In this document: piece by piece, positions 6,761-12,953 of the stretch
How the letters are laid out: the number at the start of each line of letters is the position of its first letter
Position numbering within the stretch: position 1 is the first letter of the stretch
Origin: Mycobacterium sp. DL
GTDB lineage: Bacteria > Actinomycetota > Actinomycetes > Mycobacteriales > Mycobacteriaceae
Direction of reading: 5' to 3'
Length of the DNA: 64,000 nucleotides
Assembly (NCBI RefSeq): GCF_039729195.1
Contig: NZ_CP155796.1
Coordinates: 5,828,001-5,892,000, forward strand
Position numbers and translations under genes: made by a program
The notes under the pieces: generated by a model
What the model was told of the DNA's origin: nothing
Database searches by the model: none
Seen by the model: the letters and a program-made list of their open reading frames with translations, nothing else

Positions 6761-7205
6761 AAGACTTGAGTAGGTCACTAAACGACGGCTGCGCAGTCGC
6801 AGCCGCGAAGCCGTGCCCTTGGGAACGGTCGGTAGCGGGAGAATGCTTCGACAGACCGGGACGGGAACCGATGACCGATTTAGCGGCGGCTTCGACCGCC
6901 TGGTGATCAACCCAACCCTCGGGGGTGAGGAACTCAGACAGCGGCTTACCCGACAGTGAGATGTCCTCTGGCGCGGCGAGATGCTCACCGGCCAGCCGGT
7001 GAAGCTCGGCGGTCTGAAGCTGCTCCAGCCGTGCGGCCAGAGCGTTCCGTTCATCGCGGGCTTGGTTTCTCTCCACGCGGTACCGGGCCTCTCGGTTGGC
7101 CTTCGGGGTCTCTGCGGCGTCGTCACCTTCGGGTGCGTCTACCGGTTCGTCAACGGCGCTCTCTGGGATCGCCGCGTCAATCGTCTCTGTGTCGATCTCG
7201 CTCAT
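6759..7205 (-). CDS. Capsid scaffolding protein
   Basis: The start ATG 7205 (MSEIDTETIDAAIPESAVDE) overlaps the previous stop by 4 bp, giving 148 residues; an in-frame GTG further upstream is not needed. It is highly acidic at the N-terminus (EPVDAPEGDDAAETPKA). A coiled-coil follows (ARYRVERNQARDERNALAARLEQLQTAELHRLAG), and the C-terminus GFAAATAQPSFSDLLKS is basic or helical, where scaffolds bind capsid subunits. This composition and its place directly before the capsid are typical of actinophage scaffolds. No protease domain is fused, so scaffold removal must differ from protease-bearing phages. Confidence 0.8.
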   Translation of the reverse strand: MSEIDTETIDAAIPESAVDEPVDAPEGDDAAETPKANREARYRVERNQARDERNALAARLEQLQTAELHRLAGEHLAAPEDISLSGKPLSEFLTPEGWVDHQAVEAAAKSVIGSRPGLSKHSPATDRSQGHGFAAATAQPSFSDLLKS

Positions 7206-7459
7206 GCTGCAACTCCGTACTTGGCCTCGTACCGGCACGACCGGCACACGCCCCTAGATCTCTTGGCTTTTAAGTGACCGTTCTCGCAGGTCACATCTGC
7301 GTCTGTAGACGAATACAGCGCGATGGGCTGCCTACCGGGGTGCGTGTACCACCCGGCAACTTCCAGCCCCTTACAGAGGGCTGATGCTGCGGGTTTCGTA
7401 ACCCCTCTGTACTCGGCAACTTCCTCAACAGTCATCAGCGCGGGGATGTCATCGGTCAT
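7202..7459 (-). CDS. HTH/zinc-ribbon DNA-binding protein
   Basis: 85 residues starting at ATG 7459, with 4-bp overlaps at both ends. The N-terminal half is a helix-turn-helix (MTVEEVAEYRGVTKPAASALCKGLEVAGWYTH) resembling a small winged-helix, with GRQPIALYSS as wing. The C-terminal half is a zinc ribbon (VTCENGHLKAKRSRGVCRSCRYE). The HTH plus ribbon suggests an element-encoded regulator, possibly of late genes, or a recombination directionality factor. No specific family is recognised. It is the best candidate for the otherwise missing transcription factor in the element. Confidence 0.65.
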   Translation of the reverse strand: MTDDIPALMTVEEVAEYRGVTKPAASALCKGLEVAGWYTHPGRQPIALYSSTDADVTCENGHLKAKRSRGVCRSCRYEAKYGVAA

Positions 7460-7710
7460 GCGGCGGTCCTTAGTTCGGTCGGGTTGGCTGCGGAGTTGAT
7501 CTCGCGCAGCGAGAGAGTCGGCGGGAGGAACGTGGGCGGCTCGGGCCGCTCGTAGCGGCGCATCCAGAGATCACGTCGGCTCTCTACGTCGCCGTCGTGC
7601 CACGGCACGTTTCCGTTCTCCACGACTTTCGCGGCGTAGGGCTCGCCGTGCTTTTCCAGCCAGTGCTGGAACGCGGCCTCGCGCTGTGCCGCCCTATCGG
7701 TAATGAGCAT
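7456..7710 (-). CDS. Small hypothetical element protein (84 aa)
   Basis: Start ATG 7710 (MLITDRAAQREAAFQHWLEKHGE), which shares a base with the preceding stop (TGATG). The end overlaps the next start by 4 bp. The N-terminal part is helical and charged; the C-terminal part is proline-rich (ERPEPPTFLPPTLSLREI). No motif is recognised. It belongs to a tightly overlapped run of small genes from 7871 to 6759 that is probably translated as one coupled unit. Confidence 0.6.
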   Translation of the reverse strand: MLITDRAAQREAAFQHWLEKHGEPYAAKVVENGNVPWHDGDVESRRDLWMRRYERPEPPTFLPPTLSLREINSAANPTELRTAA

Positions 7711-7871
7711 CAGAGCGCCTCGGTGAACGTGACGATGCGGACAGGCCACTCCAGACCAGCCGAGGCGATCAACTGATCGGCTTCGGTGGTCGGCTTCGGT
7801 GCCTTAAGCGCTTCGAGGACTTCGGTCGGAACGGTCCAGACATCAGGGTCGGGGTTGAGGTCGTCGTGCAT
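7710..7871 (-). CDS. Very small acidic element protein (53 aa)
   Basis: A 53-residue frame beginning MHDDLNPDPDVWTVPTEVLE and ending ASAGLEWPVRIVTFTEAL. An AAAGGAG Shine-Dalgarno lies 8 bp upstream of the ATG, and the stop overlaps the next start (TGATG). It is acidic, without cysteines or a hydrophobic segment. Function unknown. The perfect ribosome site and coupling make it a real gene despite its length. Confidence 0.65.
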   Translation of the reverse strand: MHDDLNPDPDVWTVPTEVLEALKAPKPTTEADQLIASAGLEWPVRIVTFTEAL

Positions 7872-7953
7872 GGTGGTTTCTCCTTTGGCGTGAAATGAGA
7901 AAACCCGCTCAGCCCGAAGGCTGGCGGGCGGTCGGTATTCGGTTGTGTGCGTC

Positions 7954-9171
7954 TCAGGCGGTCTCTGAGACGCGGTCGTCGAACGGGTCGAGAATCTCTA
8001 CCGCCGTCTCGATGACGGCGCTCTGGCGTTCTCGCTCCTGGGTGAACCACTCCGGTGCCGACGCGAACGGATCGGGATACGTCTCGTCGTCCTGTCCGAT
8101 GACCGGTTTGGGCTCAGGTGGCGAAAATTCGCCACCTGAGTTCTGGTCGTCTTTCACGGCGGTCTCCTTCATGCGGTTCAGCTCGGTGAACGCTGCGCGT
8201 TCGCGGTCGTATCGCTCAGCGGTTCTCTCGTACCAGTCGGTGACGCCGTAGCCGGCTGCCACACGGTCAAGGTCTGATGAGGGGTCGATCCGGTACGTCG
8301 ACGGTCGTCCGTCGCTGCGGACTGCGAGCTGGTTCGTGACCAGCTTTCCGTCCAACGTCCGACGCACAGTGGTGACCGCTACGCCCAACCGTTCCGCCAC
8401 ATCCCCGACCGAGGAGTCGGGGTGGTCGATCAGGTCGAGCCAGACCCGCTCGGCGGTCTGGCCCAACGCCGCCCGCAGGAACACCGGGTGCTGAGTGTGC
8501 GTACCTAGTCCATATGAACCTTTCCCCCCTAGGGAAGAACCATGTGGACTAGTTATGCACTTTTGGTTCCATCCGAGTTGGATCACCCACCGTTGAGCGT
8601 GGGTTCTCTCCCGCTCGGTACCGGTGTCCTTTCGGAGGACACCGAGTGCCACGAGTCGTACCAGTGCTTTCTCGGCGGTAGTCCGCGCCACACCAGCGCG
8701 GACGCTTAACTCCCGGCTGGACGCCCCGAGGGTCCAGACGCCGACTTCGTGACCCCATTGCACGACAGCGAGTGCGACGGCCCGGTCAGACCCGCCGGTT
8801 CGACCGGACCACTTGTGCGCCTCTAACCGTTGGGACAGCGCCTCCAACTTGTGGCGCACCTCTTCGGCTGACCCGAGCGGCGGGTTCCATGCGTCTTCGA
8901 CTTTCCCCCACGCCTTCGACAGGCGTGATTCCAGCCGCGTAGAGCGGTCCCGTCCGTTCTCGGTGGCGAACTCGTAGGCGAAGTCAGAAGCAGCAGCGAC
9001 CGCGACGAACTCGTCTTCGGTGAATCCTGCGTTCATCGCGTAGGTGGCGACAGAGCAAGCTGTCGCCCACTCGGAGTAGCGCCCGTCTTTGCAGTCGAGC
9101 AGATCCAACGCCTGCTGTGGTAGCCGATCCCGCAGCGCGAGAGTGACCGAATCAGGTTCGAAGTCGGTCAT
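7954..9171 (-). CDS. Two-winged-helix protein, candidate replication initiator
   Basis: 405 residues. Residues 1-120 are an all-helical domain (ALRDRLPQQALDLLDCKDGR ... GFTEDEFVAVAAASDFA). Two winged-helix units follow: about 150-200 (SSRELSVRAGVARTTAEKALVRLVALGVL) and about 245-300 (SSVGDVAERLGVAVTTVRRTLDGKL ... GRPSTYRID). The C-terminus carries a proline-rich linker PKPVIGQDDETYPDP that recurs in the remnant at 2402-2447. Such multi-HTH proteins occur in actinobacterial mobile elements as replication or plasmid-type initiators. No primase or helicase motif is visible, so host or helper replication enzymes would be recruited. Replication role is inference. Confidence 0.6.
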   Translation of the reverse strand: MTDFEPDSVTLALRDRLPQQALDLLDCKDGRYSEWATACSVATYAMNAGFTEDEFVAVAAASDFAYEFATENGRDRSTRLESRLSKAWGKVEDAWNPPLGSAEEVRHKLEALSQRLEAHKWSGRTGGSDRAVALAVVQWGHEVGVWTLGASSRELSVRAGVARTTAEKALVRLVALGVLRKDTGTERERTHAQRWVIQLGWNQKCITSPHGSSLGGKGSYGLGTHTQHPVFLRAALGQTAERVWLDLIDHPDSSVGDVAERLGVAVTTVRRTLDGKLVTNQLAVRSDGRPSTYRIDPSSDLDRVAAGYGVTDWYERTAERYDRERAAFTELNRMKETAVKDDQNSGGEFSPPEPKPVIGQDDETYPDPFASAPEWFTQERERQSAVIETAVEILDPFDDRVSETA

Positions 9172-9352
9172 CGTTGCCTACCGGCGCAGCGAGAATGGTC
9201 GTCGCCAGCTTCACGATGTCGCCTAGCTGGGAGTCGTCCACGTACAGCTTGACGCTGCCTACGTAGATGGTGTGGTACCGACCGGCGCGCTTGCCGGTCG
9301 TGGTCGTTATCCTTGGTTCGGGCCGTGTCTGCTCACCCATCAAGCCACTCAC
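9152..9352 (-). CDS. Small element protein (66 aa)
   Basis: 66 residues from GTG 9352, which overlaps the preceding stop (GTGA); an ATG at 9340 (MGEQTRPEPRI) is the alternative start. The core TGKRAGRYHTIYVGSVKLYVDDSQL resembles a small beta-sheet DNA-binding fold, but no family is recognised. It overlaps the start of the large winged-helix gene by 20 bp, so the two are probably co-translated. Confidence 0.6.
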   Translation of the reverse strand: MSGLMGEQTRPEPRITTTTGKRAGRYHTIYVGSVKLYVDDSQLGDIVKLATTILAAPVGNDDRLRT

Positions 9353-9498
9353 TTCGCTACTCGCAAAGCGAGAGCGGTCATTGCTTCTCTGGCCTCGTTG
9401 CGCTCTCGGCGCAGTTTGGCACTCTCTTGCCGAAGCTTGCGGATCTCGTGCTGCCAGTACTCGGGCAGCTCACCGAGCCGGGCACTTTGTGGAATCAC
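9349..9498 (-). CDS. Small coiled element protein (49 aa)
   Basis: A 49-residue frame from GTG 9498 with a perfect AGGAGG 8 bp upstream. It ends in a GTGA overlap with the next gene. After ARLGELPEYWQHEIRKLRQE it is a highly charged helix (SAKLRRERNEAREAMTALAL), consistent with a short coiled coil or nucleic-acid-binding helix. Function unknown. Confidence 0.65.
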   Translation of the reverse strand: MIPQSARLGELPEYWQHEIRKLRQESAKLRRERNEAREAMTALALRVAK

Positions 9499-9568
9499 TT
9501 CGATAACCTCCTAGGGTTGGAGACAGCTCCTCTGGCTGTCTTCGTACTGCGGCTTATAAGCGCCGCTG

Positions 9569-9593
9569 ACCGGCGATCTGAGTAATCGCCGGT
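9569..9593 (-). other. 9-bp perfect hairpin between small early genes
   Basis: ACCGGCGAT (9569-9577) and ATCGCCGGT (9585-9593) with a 7-base loop, in the 143-bp gap between the genes at 9642-9800 and 9349-9498. On the plus strand it is followed by GGTCTTTA, so it could also stop plus-strand transcripts. It may modulate expression of the downstream genes. Confidence 0.5.
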
Positions 9594-9641
9594 GGTCTTT
9601 ATGGGTGGCGGGTTCTATCCGCTCTCAGGCCATCAAGGCCG

Positions 9642-9800
9642 CTACTCGGCCAACATCCGCTTTATCTCGCGGAACTGTCGGAGTTCGGCTCGGCACTTGG
9701 CTTGGTACACACGGGCGGATTCGCGTCGGCAGAAGATGCACCGGCCCTGCCGGTAATCTCCCGGCCCCCGGGTATGCCGAGTACAAGAGTTTCCGTGCAT
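9642..9800 (-). CDS. Small zinc-ribbon element protein (52 aa)
   Basis: A 52-residue frame from ATG 9800 with a GGAAAGAG ribosome site. It reads MHGNSCTRHTRGPGDYRQGR then CIFCRRESARVYQAKCRAEL. Cys/His pairs (CTRH, CIFC) about 17 residues apart make a zinc ribbon, followed by a basic helix ending REIKRMLAE. Small proteins of this type are common in mycobacteriophage early regions. Function unknown. It is the first gene after the structured leader and the promoter array. Confidence 0.65.
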   Translation of the reverse strand: MHGNSCTRHTRGPGDYRQGRCIFCRRESARVYQAKCRAELRQFREIKRMLAE

Positions 9801-9894
9801 GTTGATCTCTTTCCAGAGCTGCCACAGACAGCCCGAATTTCAGGAAGGGAGGCGCGCCGCTGACGCGCCGTAGTCGATCCGATTTAGGGAAATA

Positions 9895-10048
9895 GAGGAA
9901 CCCCGACCCACCGTCACGCAACAGTGGGCCGGGGCAGCGTTCCTCTAACCACAACACCGGAGAACGAAGAGTTCTCCGGATAAGGAGCGACAGCCGGTGG
10001 CAACTCTGATTGGCCGGCTGTCTTTCCTCCTCGGGTGTCCAGACCCGA
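9895..10048 (-). other. Leader with four consecutive hairpins
   Basis: In transcription order (leftward): TCGGGT-N6-ACCCGA (10031-10048 with spacer); GACAGCCGG/CCGGCTGTC (9989-9997/10014-10022); CCGGAGAAC/GTTCTCCGG (9957-9965/9971-9979, 5-base loop); and a long stem CCCCGACCCAC/GTGGGCCGGGG (9901-9911/9924-9934) extended outward by GAGGAA/GTTCCTC to 9895-9945. There is no open frame in it. It lies between the promoter array and the first early gene, so it is a structured 5' leader or a small RNA. Confidence 0.6.
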
Positions 10049-10264
10049 AGGAAGTTCTTGAGGGGAGGTCGCGGAACGCGTTACCCACCCCTGATGTAGT
10101 AGGTGTACTTTTTCGGATTTCCCCTACAGGAGGTAAGCCGCAGGTGGCTTACCCCTCTACCCAGTAGTAGGTGTATGTTTTCGGATTCCTACCTACGCGC
10201 AGGTCAGCGGGGCGTTACCCACCCCTAAGGTAGTAGGTTCGGGTTTCACCGTTTCCCCCGTAGG

Positions 10265-10280
10265 TGTGACGCACCTAACA
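10265..10280. promoter_or_regulatory. CRP-type operator, unit 3
   Basis: TGTGACGCACCTAACA: half-sites TGTGA and TAACA (one mismatch to TCACA) with a 6-bp spacer. Its centre (10272.5) is 40 bp from the centre of the minus-strand TACTAC box at 10230-10235. The surrounding TAGGTG-N5-CACCTA adds a second dyad. Confidence 0.5.
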
Positions 10281-10352
10281 GAGAACACGGCGGAGAGGGC
10301 TCTACTCCCTCACTCTGTATATAGGCGTCTGCGATCAACGAATCGGATCGAA

Positions 10353-10368
10353 TGTGACCGACCTCACA
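10353..10368. promoter_or_regulatory. CRP-type operator, unit 4
   Basis: TGTGACCGACCTCACA: perfect TGTGA-N6-TCACA dyad, the consensus of CRP/Cmr-type regulators. It lies about 40 bp from the minus-strand TATACA/TATATA box at 10316-10323. Confidence 0.6.
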
Positions 10369-10564
10369 AATCCGGGAGAGGCTGCGGGCTCTATCCCCTA
10401 CACCCTTTAAGTACGCGTCTTTTTTGAGTGCGACACACCTGGTAGGCCGATCTGTTATGAACCTGTTACCTGTCCGTTATCTACAGATACCGGCCTGGGA
10501 CGGCGTTATCGCTGCATCCCTCTACCTAGTAAGTAGGCGCGAATTCTCGGCGTCAAAGGCTATT

Positions 10565-10580
10565 TGTGACGCACTTCACA
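10565..10580. promoter_or_regulatory. CRP-type operator, unit 6
   Basis: TGTGACGCACTTCACA: perfect TGTGA-N6-TCACA dyad. Centre 10572.5, exactly 40 bp from the centre of the minus-strand TACTTA box at 10530-10535. Confidence 0.6.
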
Positions 10581-10653
10581 GGAGGATAAAGCCTCGGATC
10601 TCTTTACCCTCTCACTTGTATATGGGTGCAAATATCCGGAATTGTTTGAACTG

Positions 10654-10669
10654 TGTGACTCAGTTCACG
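10654..10669. promoter_or_regulatory. CRP-type operator, unit 7
   Basis: TGTGACTCAGTTCACG: TGTGA-N6-TCACG, one mismatch. It lies about 40 bp from the minus-strand TATACA box at 10617-10622 and overlaps the stop of the gene at 10665-10949. Confidence 0.55.
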
Positions 10670-10949
10670 CAGTGGAATCACCTGGGAAGTTGGCTTCGGT
10701 ACGAACCGTGAGATCGACCTCGTGCCAGATCTCGTGATCGATGATCGTCCGATAGTCGAAACCATCGCCGGTCGCTGACGGTTTCACCTCTAGCAACTTG
10801 CGCTGAATGAATCGTTCGACGGGCTCAGAGAATCTCACCTCAGCGGGAAGCACCTCATACTGAAGTACTAATTCCGCTGTCGCGACGTCCTCGGGTGGCG
10901 CGTGCTTCCGCATCAATGTCAGCCACTCAGCGGTTTTGTTGTTGTCCAT
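10665..10949 (-). CDS. Hypothetical element protein (94 aa)
   Basis: 94 residues from ATG 10949 with a GGGAGGGGA ribosome site. It reads MDNNKTAEWLTLMRKHAPPE, then VATAELVLQYEVLPAEVRFSEPVERFIQRKLLE and DYRTIIDHEIWHEVDLTV. It is acidic and mostly helical, with no recognised family. Position next to the integrase-proximal gene and upstream of the promoter array is where phiRv1-type elements carry excision or control functions, so it is one of two candidates for a directionality factor. That is inference from position only. Confidence 0.55.
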   Translation of the reverse strand: MDNNKTAEWLTLMRKHAPPEDVATAELVLQYEVLPAEVRFSEPVERFIQRKLLEVKPSATGDGFDYRTIIDHEIWHEVDLTVRTEANFPGDSTA

Positions 10950-10973
10950 TGTCTTCCCCTCCCGCAGGGGACT

Positions 10974-11297
10974 CTATGACGGCGGCACGTTGGGGTGTCG
11001 GTGATTCAGTAACGCCGCCACGATCTTCTCGGGGTCGGCGTCCTCGTCTCCGTACACCAGGTACTCGCCTCGGTTGAAGATCATCGAACGATCTTTCGGC
11101 CCGAGCTCCTGGTACAGGAGCCCCAGACCGTTCTTCTCGACAAACTCTCGTACTGGCCGGTAGCTCCGGTGGGTGTCTTTCATCCAAGCTGATCGGTATA
11201 CACACACCGCTAAGCCTTCAGGCAACCGAAGCGAACTGGCTATCAGCCAGTCTGGGTCGAGGATGTAGAGCTCTTCATCTGTCGTCGTTGTGGTCAT
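10974..11297 (-). CDS. Hypothetical element protein (107 aa)
   Basis: Start chosen at ATG 11297 (MTTTTTDEELYILDPDWLIA) because an AAGGAG ribosome site lies just upstream; a longer frame to 11336 lacks one. The protein contains LRLPEGLAVCVYRSAWMKDT and EFVEKNGLGLLYQELGPKDRSMIFNRGEYLVYGDED. No family is recognised; no HTH, membrane segment or cysteine cluster. It follows the integrase across a 200-bp gap with repeated TTGACATCGAACG boxes, which may control it. Confidence 0.55.
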   Translation of the reverse strand: MTTTTTDEELYILDPDWLIASSLRLPEGLAVCVYRSAWMKDTHRSYRPVREFVEKNGLGLLYQELGPKDRSMIFNRGEYLVYGDEDADPEKIVAALLNHRHPNVPPS

Positions 11298-11405
11298 GGT
11301 GGGTCTCCTTGCTCTGGTTGTGCCTGAGTTTGCCACAGGCTACGCAGAGCATCGCACACCACGACGCTGATGTCTACACCGAAACTGTGTCTGAGCTGGT
11401 AGTTA

Positions 11406-11493
11406 CTTGACATCGAACGGCTATCGAAACTCAGGAATTGGTCGCTGTATTTGTTTGCTTGACATCGAACGGACGAGTATTTGACATCGAACG
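11406..11493. repeat. Three direct repeats TTGACATCGAACG
   Basis: Copies at 11407-11419, 11459-11471 and 11481-11493, all in the same orientation, between the integrase stop (11501) and the next gene. The first two extend to CTTGACATCGAACGG. On the transcribed strand they read CGTTCGATGTCAA, which recalls the TGTCAAG half of cluster A mycobacteriophage stoperators, but the remainder differs. They could be repressor sites, stoperator-like sites or accessory integrase/directionality-factor sites. Confidence 0.65.
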
Positions 11494-11500
11494 AGCGGAC

Positions 11501-12946
11501 TTACTTTTCGATCCGCTCTCGGATGTCTTCGGGGATGTCGAGGTTGAAGCGCAGCGTGTGACCGGGACCGCTCGTGATGGTGGCTCGAAGCCCTGAATCG
11601 AGCAGGAGTGTTCGACGCTCGGCAACGGTCATCCGTTGCCAAGCCTGTCCGTAGGTCTCACCTAGCCCGATCCATTCGAATCCGGCAGGTCTGGACGGAA
11701 GCTGTTCTAGTTCGCGGCGTCGGGCCGTCAGCCTCTCCAACCGCTCGAAATAACCGGCGTCGTCGCCGTCGTAGAGACCGAGATCCTTCTCCCGACGAGT
11801 CGCCTCTATAGCTGCTGTGACAGCGGCCAGGTCGTCGTGGTGATCCGTTCCGGAGGTGTAGACGCGCTCGCGGCGCTCTACGTCGCCGATCTCGCGGAGG
11901 ATCTGATCTTCGACGAGTTCTAGGGCGATGTCGGTTCGCACGCTCTGCGAGTTGCACAGGGGTTCGGACTCTTCAGTTCGACGCCTGCCGTTACGGCTCG
12001 AACACCGGTAGTAGGCGTAATCCCGACCGGACATGGCTTGTGAATACATCGGAGCATCGCAGTTGTAGCAGAACAGAACTCCCGCTAGCGGGTTGTCGTT
12101 CCGCTCCCCTGCGCGAACCGTCCGAGCGTCTAGCGCGGCCTGAACCTTTTTGAACTCATCAGCGGTAAGGATCGGCTCAGCCCGTTGGACCGGCATTCCG
12201 TCTTCGTCGGTGACCAGCTTGCCTTTGTATTCGTGCTGCCCGAGCAGAGCTCGGCTACGGAGCAGCGTCCGCAGAACAGCACCGGACCACGCACCGCCTT
12301 TGCGAGCCGGCACCTTGAGCCGGTTCAGTTCCGCAGCAATCGAGTTGGTCGATTCGTGGGCTAGCACCCGAGGCAGGATCTCTTCGCGAATGACGTGGAC
12401 CTCATCATCGTCCGGGACGAGGTACCAACCGTCAGAGCGTTGGACTGCTTCGTATCCGTAAGGGGTCGTTCCACCGTGCCAGCGTCCGAGCTGACGGACT
12501 TTCTGTTGGCTGCCTAGGTTGCGCTCTCGGATCGCTTCAAGCTCACCTTCGGCCACGCCTCCGATGACGTTGGCAACGAGCCTGCCCATCCACGTGCTTA
12601 GGTCTAGCTGTTCGTTGACCGACGCAAGCGTTTTGCCGTTGTCCAGGATGAAGCCGAAAAGCTTGTTCAGCGGGATCACCTGGCGCGACAACCTGTCGAG
12701 CCGATAAGCAACCAAAGCATCCCATTCCGGAAGCTTCTGCGGAGTGAGCCACTGGCCTAACTCAGGTGCGGTGAACGGGTCTACCGCTCCCGAGACTCCG
12801 ATGTCGACAGCCCAAGCGACCACGGTGTGCCCGTGCATAGCGGCCCACTGCTCTACCGACTCGCGCTGGCGCTCTACCGAGGTGCCCGACTCGTCGGCAT
12901 CTCGCGACAGCCGAATCCGGCCCAAAACCCTCAGTGGCGTGCTCAT
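11501..12946 (-). CDS. int: Large serine integrase, Bxb1-like
   Basis: 481 residues. The N-terminal resolvase domain has the nucleophile in [20 protein letters not shown] (Ser14), then [25 protein letters not shown] and the ELEAIRERN helix. The recombinase domain includes [10 protein letters not shown] and [16 protein letters not shown]...[12 protein letters not shown] zinc ribbon follows ([12 protein letters not shown] ... YYRC ... PLCNSQ), then a coiled-coil ([20 protein letters not shown]) and a C-terminal [19 protein letters not shown]. Several blocks match Bxb1 integrase ([26 protein letters not shown]). The start is 26 bp inside attR, as is usual for int-attP. It catalyses attP x attB integration; excision requires a directionality factor. 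Confidence 0.95.
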   Translation of the reverse strand: MSTPLRVLGRIRLSRDADESGTSVERQRESVEQWAAMHGHTVVAWAVDIGVSGAVDPFTAPELGQWLTPQKLPEWDALVAYRLDRLSRQVIPLNKLFGFILDNGKTLASVNEQLDLSTWMGRLVANVIGGVAEGELEAIRERNLGSQQKVRQLGRWHGGTTPYGYEAVQRSDGWYLVPDDDEVHVIREEILPRVLAHESTNSIAAELNRLKVPARKGGAWSGAVLRTLLRSRALLGQHEYKGKLVTDEDGMPVQRAEPILTADEFKKVQAALDARTVRAGERNDNPLAGVLFCYNCDAPMYSQAMSGRDYAYYRCSSRNGRRRTEESEPLCNSQSVRTDIALELVEDQILREIGDVERRERVYTSGTDHHDDLAAVTAAIEATRREKDLGLYDGDDAGYFERLERLTARRRELEQLPSRPAGFEWIGLGETYGQAWQRMTVAERRTLLLDSGLRATITSGPGHTLRFNLDIPEDIRERIEK

Positions 12947-12953
12947 ATACCGA

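Larger units (their letters stand above)
10080..10670 (-). repeat. Array of seven promoter-like repeat units
   Basis: Seven imperfect units share a minus-strand -10-like hexamer (TACTAC, TACTTA or TATACA) followed by a purine-rich run such as AGGGGTGGGTAA. The hexamers centre near 10098, 10166, 10232, 10320, 10410, 10532 and 10620, a spacing of about 66-122 bp. On the plus strand the pattern reads TTACCCnCCCT then GTAGTAGG or TGTATATAGG. Four units carry a TGTGA-N6-TCACA-type operator whose centre is 40 bp upstream of the -10. Unit 1 instead has GGTAAGCC-N6-GGCTTACC (10132-10153). No credible gene lies in 9801-10664. It could be a tandem promoter region, an iteron-type origin, or both. Confidence 0.7.

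Noticed and set aside
9625..9957. 110-codon minus-strand frame through the leader
   Set aside because: It crosses the long hairpin at 9895-9945 and conflicts with the better 52-residue zinc-ribbon frame at 9642-9800, which has a ribosome site and Cys pairs.
10080..10670. CRISPR array
   Set aside because: Units are imperfect, of variable spacing (66-122 bp), and built from promoter-like elements; there are no identical repeats with unique spacers and no cas genes.
10424..10711. Plus-strand 95-codon frame in the promoter array
   Set aside because: It spans units 5-7 of the repeat array and the 3' end of a minus-strand gene, lacks a good ribosome site, and its residues show no family pattern.
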